From positions 2,790,001 through 2,854,000 of the forward strand of contig NZ_CP157000.1 of NCBI RefSeq assembly GCF_039905635.1: a DNA stretch of 64,000 bases, given 5' to 3'. This document shows positions 63,713 through 64,000 of this stretch, piece after piece (the first letter of the stretch is position 1; every line of letters begins with the position of its first letter). The notes beneath the pieces are model-generated. The model made no database searches. It saw nothing but the letters and a program-made list of their open reading frames with translations, and had not been told where the DNA came from. Source of the stretch: Microbacterium sp. ProA8 (lineage in GTDB: Bacteria; Actinomycetota; Actinomycetes; Actinomycetales; Microbacteriaceae). The position numbers and the translations under genes are program-made.

Positions 63713-64000
63713 TCACCGTCGCGACCTCTTCCGCGCCGGGCGAGCGCGTCGCCGAACGGGCAGACCGTCGGCGCTCCACAGCACCCACGCCACCAGCAGC
63801 GGCTGCAGCAGCAGCCGCACGAACCGTGCCCGGTCGCTGCGCAGCATCGGCGCCGCTCTTCCGGTGCGCCACTGATGGACGTTGCCGGGAAAGACGGCGA
63901 CGAAGAACGCCGCGATGACCCAGCCGACGCGACGGCGCTCGGCGGGAAGCGCCACGAGCGCGCCGCCGAGCATCAGCTCGACCACGCCCGAGGCGACGAC
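63713..64000 (-). CDS. DoxX-like membrane protein, 5' end beyond the window
   Basis: The frame is open to the window edge, so at least 95 residues are present and the true start lies outside. Visible features are a helix around GVVELMLGGALVALP, a second helix WVIAAFFVAVFPGNVHQW and a third VRLLLQPLLVAWVLW. The pattern PGN-h-H followed by a C-terminal helix is typical of DoxX/DoxD-like four-helix membrane proteins. The tail is Arg/Pro-rich ([16 protein letters not shown]). Redox or sulfur roles are reported for some DoxX proteins; nothing here specifies one. Likely the first gene of an operon with the TIGR01777 protein. Confidence 0.75.
   Translation of the reverse strand, partial: VVASGVVELMLGGALVALPAERRRVGWVIAAFFVAVFPGNVHQWRTGRAAPMLRSDRARFVRLLLQPLLVAWVLWSADGLPVRRRARPARKRSRR

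Overview
This window looks like chromosomal DNA of a high-GC actinobacterium, most likely Microbacteriaceae and probably Microbacterium. The genus is inferred from gene content, very strong GC3 bias and gene order; no 16S or marker search could be run. It is densely coded on both strands, with about 54 genes. I saw no tRNA, rRNA or CRISPR array.

Left part (1-15.6 kb): a MarR regulator, an ABC-F ATPase, a DUF427 protein and an Eis-like acetyltransferase, followed by a housekeeping series (ispE, rsmA, tatD, metG). In mycobacteria the same genes lie beside rsmI and pmt. Here accessory genes are interspersed: two aldo/keto-reductase-era or transport genes, a Stealth phosphotransferase, a cyclic-nucleotide-type phosphoesterase and two MFS transporters.

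Galactan island (15.7-25.2 kb), between metG and rsmI: a LacI regulator, two identical 18-bp palindromic operators, a GH42 beta-galactosidase, an extracellular-solute lipoprotein, two MalF/MalG-type permeases and a secreted multidomain GH53 endo-beta-1,4-galactanase. The gene set matches the Bacillus gan operon. The model is extracellular cleavage of pectic galactan, import of galacto-oligosaccharides, then cytoplasmic hydrolysis to galactose. No ATPase is encoded, so a shared MsmK/MalK-type ATPase from elsewhere is presumably used.

Middle (25.2-46.2 kb): rsmI and pmt, which are divergent with overlapping -10 boxes; a DUF255 thioredoxin-fold protein; an aldo/keto reductase; a tightly overlapping five-gene operon (CPBP protease, membrane protein, small winged-helix regulator, ABC ATPase, ABC-2 permease) with a palindromic operator; hrpA; a quinone oxidoreductase; a rhodanese; metY; a Gfo/Idh/MocA oxidoreductase; an NYN/OST-HTH protein; an alpha/beta hydrolase; and an FAD-linked oxidase.

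Second sugar locus (46.3-54.4 kb): a ROK regulator followed by two consecutive CUT2-type ABC importers (binding protein, single-domain ATPase, permease, twice). An intact IS481-family element with a 6-bp TCTAGC duplication lies exactly at the stop codon of the last permease and separates that operon from its terminator.

Right part (55.5-64 kb): a CobB-type sirtuin with a degenerate alpha/beta hydrolase, a CitMHS transporter divergent from a CitA/DcuS-CitB/DcuR two-component system, an ATP-dependent DNA ligase, a TIGR01777 epimerase and the start-truncated end of a DoxX-like gene.

A theme across the window is leaderless transcription. Many genes have a TANNNT-like hexamer ending exactly 6-7 nt before the start codon and no Shine-Dalgarno. 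Genes inside operons, and the inducible uptake genes, instead use AGGAG-type ribosome sites or ATGA overlaps.
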